This document shows positions 59,577-64,000 of a stretch of DNA of 64,000 nucleotides, piece by piece. Positions within the stretch are counted from its first letter, which is position 1; each line of letters starts with the position of its first letter. The stretch comes from Amphirosellinia nigrospora (lineage: Eukaryota > Ascomycota > Sordariomycetes > Xylariales > Xylariaceae): assembly GCA_004123355.1 (NCBI GenBank), contig SCHM01000001.1, positions 4,146,001-4,210,000 of the forward strand, given 5' to 3'. Position numbers and translations under genes: made by a program. The notes under the pieces are model-generated. The model had not been told where the DNA came from and made no database searches. It was given only the letters and a program-made list of their open reading frames with translations.

Positions 59577-62500
59577 TTGGGCTTGGGCTTGGGCTTGGGC
59601 TTGGGCCTGCGCTGCTGCCGCCGCCGCCGCCGCCTGTTGCTGCTGTTGGGCTCGTAGGAGCTGAGCATACTGATGCGGACCATTAGCAGCAGCTGTCTGC
59701 CCAGGGCTACCAGCAGCATTCATCGCGGATTGCGTCAGACTATTGTGTCTGTTCTGCAAATACGTCTTCGCCATTTCTCGTATCCTGTCTTGTGGTGTCT
59801 CGGGGTGGTTTGATCGTATCTGGTTTTCTATTGCCTGAAGCTGTGCAAGGTAGGTCTGATGCTGTGGGGGAATAATAGCATTCGGCCGAGGCGTCCCTGC
59901 CTGTCCGGGGGTTACGTTGAACCCGCCTGCTGGGGGGTTGACAATCCAGATGCATTTGCCGCATTAAACGATGCCACCATAGCTTGTACTTGAGCATTGT
60001 TAAGATAGTTCTTCTGATTCAGGCCATTGATGGCGGCAGCGCGCATAGCTGGGGGCGAGTTTTGTAGCGATAGATTCGCTTGCTGGTTGCATGGGGTTGC
60101 TGTGATTTGTTGGTGGGGTTGCGCTTGTTGTGGGTGTTGTTGATGATGCTGCTGCTGTCTCATCTGAACTGATTGCCGCTGTTGTTCGGAAATCCGCCGG
60201 GCTTGGAGCAACATGTGCATGTTATGTGCCGTGCCCGGCATCGTCATTTGTGCTTGTCCATTGACGACAGGCATCTGTATTTGCGTAGACCCATTCATTT
60301 GCATGGGTGGGACGAGGCTCCCATTTAAGTGACTTTGATGTTCGGTCCCAGCTGGAGTCGACACCATAGGCATAGGTATACGAGGACGGGGTTGACTATT
60401 CGCTGTAGCATGGTTCTGGCTATTGCCGCGGGCCATTCCAGCATGGGAGTGTGCAGCAGCTATCTGGGGTGTGCCCTGAGGGAGTTGGCCTGCGTTTTGA
60501 GCGGCCGCAGCCATTACGTGTTGGTTTTGTTGAGCTCTTTGCATCGCGGCCTGTGACTGGACGTTAGCTTTATTTGGAGCAGCATTGGTGCCGACCCGTA
60601 CTCTGCGCTGTGCTTCGTGACGCTGTTGCTGAGCCATCCTTTCTGCCAGTCTTTCAGCCATCGCCTGATCACGTTCCCATCGCATGACGCTATACTCTCT
60701 TGGCGTCTTCGTCGGTGCCTGATGTTGAGTCACGTCGGCCGGTTTTCTGGCTGCGGCCAACTGCGCAGCCTGTTGCTGCTTTTGGGCTGTCGTCTCTCGT
60801 TTTTTAGCCAACTTCCTCATAGCATCTATCATAGTCAGGTGCTTCTGGTTGCGCCGTCGCTCGACCTTTACAGGTAGGGAGTGGCGGCGACGGGGAAGAG
60901 GTGTGCTAGGGCCGTTGGGAGTCGCTTGCGATGGCTGCTGTGACTGTTGCTGTGCTTGCTGCTGTGCTTGCTGTTGCTGCTGTGCTTGGAGATTTTGCTG
61001 GCGGATAGATTGTTGAGCAAGCTCAATTCTGCTCTGCCACAACTTGAAATATTGAGTCTTTTGCATATCGTTAGGAAGGCCCTCGAGCATAACCCAGCGT
61101 TCAAAGCATTCCCATGGAGTGCGACGATCTGTACTTGATACAAACATTGACTTAGATGACAGTATGCTGGTGGTTAAACCCCAATTGTATGAATATTCCC
61201 GCACTAGACTCTTCAATTCATCGTCTTCTCCCTGAGTCCACTGGGAGGAAGCACGGGATTCGTAAAATGCCTGGAAGGGCATGTTATCATTGGGAGGGCG
61301 GAATTGGTGTCCTGCATGAAGGCGATCCTTAATGCTCTTATTTTCTGGGCGGAAAAGCGCGACGTTAGGCTTCTGCGGTGGCAGTTGAGGAGGTTTGATT
61401 ATGTCCTGCTCAAGTAGCATTTCCTCGTCCTCCCCATCTTCTTGGTGGTATTGATAACGACTCCTTTTCTTTGGAGGCTCATTCGAGGTCAGCTCCATCC
61501 GACCTTCAACGAATCTACTTAAAGGCAGCGCAGGGCGTTTCCACGAGGCATCTGGGTCGTACTCGGGTGCAGTTAAATCATACTTGGGCACTTTCAAAGG
61601 GGACCCGTACATAGGAAGTTCCTCCAGTAACCGATCAGTCGCAGCTGATGGCTGTAATGAAAAACTAACGCTGTCATCTTGGAGAGCAAAGATCGCGGAT
61701 GGTGCTACCGTATTCGAAAATCTATCATCTAACTCGTCGTCAGGTTCCAGGGGCGAGTCAGTGTCTCCCGAAGGAATGAGATCAGGCGTAGGATGGTTTT
61801 CTGCGCCCTGCGAGCTTGGTGCGTCGACCATCGAACTATCTTCTGCATCCTTCGAAGGTAATGGCGGAATAGCGGCATTTACTTGAAGAAATTTCCGTTC
61901 TTCTTCTGAGGCGGCAACCCATTCAGCACAAGCGTACGCCATATTACTCGCAGCGGCCATCTTCCATTTTCGCTCTTCTCGAAAATCGGTCCTCATCCAT
62001 TTCATCTCCTGTAGCATTATATCCCAATGACAAACCTGCCGAATCGGCTCTGGACAACGTTTAGGTTGACGGAGAGACCACTTGTCAGTATGCTGCAGTT
62101 GATAAACACGACGCAGAATCCGGCAAGCCTGATTGTCGAGAATATGTGTATAGGAGTCCGGGTCGAAACCGTCTGTGTGCCTGATGTAGCAGTTGATTCC
62201 AATGGCTTCATCCAACTGGGTCCTGCTGCGAATCCGTTCACGAACAATGTCGTATAATAATCATCGCTTGGAAGTTGGTCAGGTCTTGGCCGGTTTTGTA
62301 CCAGGGAATTAGAAGCTTGAGGTGCTTGTTTGCCAAATACGACGGTAGGCAATTTTCCCTTATTCGTTGTATTCATTTTATCGATTAAGCTTCGAGGATG
62401 TGCTCTGGAAGGCTGTGATGCGGGTGTTATAGGCACAGACCGGGTAGCTTGAGAGTCACCTGGCGATAAGAGGTCGGATAGAGGTTGTGGGCGTTCCCCC

Positions 62501-64000
62501 AAGATTTCAGCAACGGGTTTTTGAAGTGCGACCTCGGTTACATCACTTGCAACATGTCGTTGCTGATCTGGATTGGAAACTGGCGTAGGAATCGATGTGG
62601 ATGCGGTAGTAGAAGATTGTTTCGCATCCGGGCATATAGCTAGCTTTTCTCCAGTACTCTCTTCCATTCTCTTGTCCTTACTATCCACTACTCCGTCGGT
62701 TTTGGTACGATTCAACACCTCTTCTTCAACAGCATCTTGCTGCGGTTGCTGTATACGGCCTGGTGAATTTTCGGCTGGAGAAAGATCGCGGGATGCGGCG
62801 CTCGAAGGTTCCTGTTTAGTTGGCTCAGGATGCTCTTGACTAGACTCCGGAATGGTCGGGCGCGAAGGTGAGGGGGGAGGGAGTACGGGTTGAGCTGAGG
62901 TTTCAATACCCACTGTCTTTACAGGCTGGCTTGCACTACTTCCCTTTGATGCACTGATTGAATCGCGTACCAGCTGAGCTTCGACTTGCTCGCCAATGCT
63001 TTGAGGTATCGTAGAGCCACCAGAATGGTCATCTAGCTTGGCCGGGCGGCCACTATATGTAGGGTGGTTTACGGGTGCATCTTCTTTCCGTCCCTTATTG
63101 TCTATGGTGGTTTCTATTCTGCTTCCATTTAAGCCATTGCCATGATCGAGATTAGCAAGAGTACTTGATGGCACGTCGATGATTGTCGGAGAAGCTGAAG
63201 GTTGTGCGCTGGAGGTTGTTGTTGATGTTGTGCTAGCAGGGTGAGCTGCACTTGGCTGAGCAAGCTGGGCCGCTATTAAACTGCTGGGACTTGCGCGTTC
63301 AGACGATGATGAAGTTACTTGAACACCTGGAGGACAGGATAGTGGTTGTTCTCGAGCAGCTTTTTGGCTTGGTTGTGTGGTTGGTGTGGGCTGCAGGGCT
63401 TGGGTTTTGGAGAGCTGTGCTGAAGCAGTTGCATGCTGCAAAGAACCAATCGTGCCAGTCGGCATGGCGGTCGGCGAGCCAGTCGGCGAGACAGTGGCTG
63501 CGTTCGGTGATTGTCGCTTTGGTGGTTCAAGGTTTGCATCTTGCCTGCTTAGCGAAACCTTGTCCGGCACATCATCTACCTCTGGCCTCCCTCCAATCGC
63601 GCCCACATCTCCGAGGTCGGCAATGTAGCTGGTCCTGAAATCGGAACATTGCAAGACGAGTTGATAGAGCCGGTTTGGTGCACGGATTTCACGAGCCCAG
63701 AGACATCTGTCTGGCGGATAGGCCGTGGTTGTGCATCACCTCCCGTTGTCGATTTTAGGTAATGATGGTGGTCGTTGGACATTAGCGCTGGGCAGCTCGA
63801 CAACAGGCCTCTTCACGCTGGGCAGACCATTCTCGTGGGGAATTGCTGTCTTGCTTTGTGAAAGGAGACGCTGTGCGTAGTAGGGAGGGACTCTGCGCCG
63901 TGAAGGGATGTTTAACTCGTTAAGCGTGCGTCCCCTACAAGGGAGCGTTAGCACTTACAAGCCCATCCAACCCGCAACTCCGATTAATGGGCGCGCATTT
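59445..64000 (-). CDS. VID21: NuA4 subunit VID21/EAF1, 5' end beyond the window
   Basis: Eaf1/Vid21 is the platform subunit of the NuA4 histone acetyltransferase. The HSA domain (CHWDIMLQEMKWMRTDFREE and RKWKMAAASNMAYA, about 62.03-61.92 kb) and the SANT/Myb domain (SQWTQGEDDELKSLVREYSY, then TPWECFERWVMLEGLPNDM, about 61.25-61.08 kb) occur in the family order. A long Gln/Ala-rich tail follows. The first visible exon starts at 63934 after a CTAAC...TTGTAG acceptor, so the true start lies right of the window. The exon begins RTLNELNIPSRRRVPPYYAQ, and AREIRAPNRLYQLVL follows further on. Frame breaks lie near 63750 (two bases missing from an A run, or one extra), 63698, 62240 and 59930 (C run). 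The protein ends HPTPSNTK. Confidence 0.93.
59531..59640. repeat. Coding hexanucleotide arrays (Gln-Ala)n plus polyAla/polyGln
   Basis: In the VID21 tail, minus-strand reading gives a CAG/CAA block, a GCG/GCA polyalanine block, then a block of CAAGCC hexamers and a block of CAGGCT hexamers. Both hexamer blocks encode alternating Gln-Ala with different synonymous codons. Confidence 0.9.

Overview
The window is nuclear DNA from a filamentous ascomycete (Pezizomycotina; a sordariomycete is my best guess, by inference). Most genes are split by 50-160 bp introns with GT...AG ends and CTNAC-type branch points. The gene set includes fungal markers: a velvet regulator, a DUF1770 protein, an INSIG protein, VID21 and a mitochondrial PPR protein. 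I found no virus, transposon with recognisable coding sequence, CRISPR array, rRNA or convincing tRNA.

Layout, left to right. 1-4.9 kb: gene-free. 4.95-6.33 (+): velvet factor, VelC type. 7.62-9.01 (+): pyruvate dehydrogenase E1 alpha. 9.97-11.37 (-): prephenate dehydratase. 12.53-14.14 (-): translation release factor eRF1, with a splice-linked open frame beyond its stop. 14.1-16.7: no confident gene. 16.74-18.75 (+): WHIM-domain chromatin protein. 19.40-20.11 (-): DUF1770 protein. 20.67-22.50 (-): three-exon unknown protein. 22.95-24.96 (-): mitochondrial PPR protein, divergent from 25.51-30.19 (+): DNA polymerase alpha. 31.61-36.32 (-): eIF4G. 36.3-40.3: gene-free. 40.34-44.78 (-): Aquarius spliceosomal helicase, divergent from 45.50-48.21 (+): THO subunit 1 fused to a guanylate-kinase-like domain. 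48.27-48.88 (-): possible small cysteine-containing protein. 49.55-51.37 (-): double-RING/LON protein. 53.00-54.32 (-): INSIG. 57.34-58.78 (-): MAK11 WD40 protein. 59.45-64.0 (-): VID21/EAF1 of NuA4, cut by the right edge.

The genes are mostly housekeeping (translation initiation and termination, replication, splicing, mRNA export, chromatin, ribosome biogenesis) and not a dedicated cluster. The most suggestive pairing is Aquarius and THO1, both linked in other eukaryotes to co-transcriptional RNA handling and R-loop avoidance, sharing one 0.7 kb divergent promoter.

A dominant technical feature is that 14 of the 16 confidently identified genes are interrupted by single-base frame breaks. Nearly all are explained by one missing base, often in a short homopolymer. 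Adding one base per site gives whole-codon lengths for every complete gene. I read this as uncorrected sequencing or assembly error and not as pseudogenes. Coding features are therefore given as gene spans, and protein lengths assume those breaks are errors.
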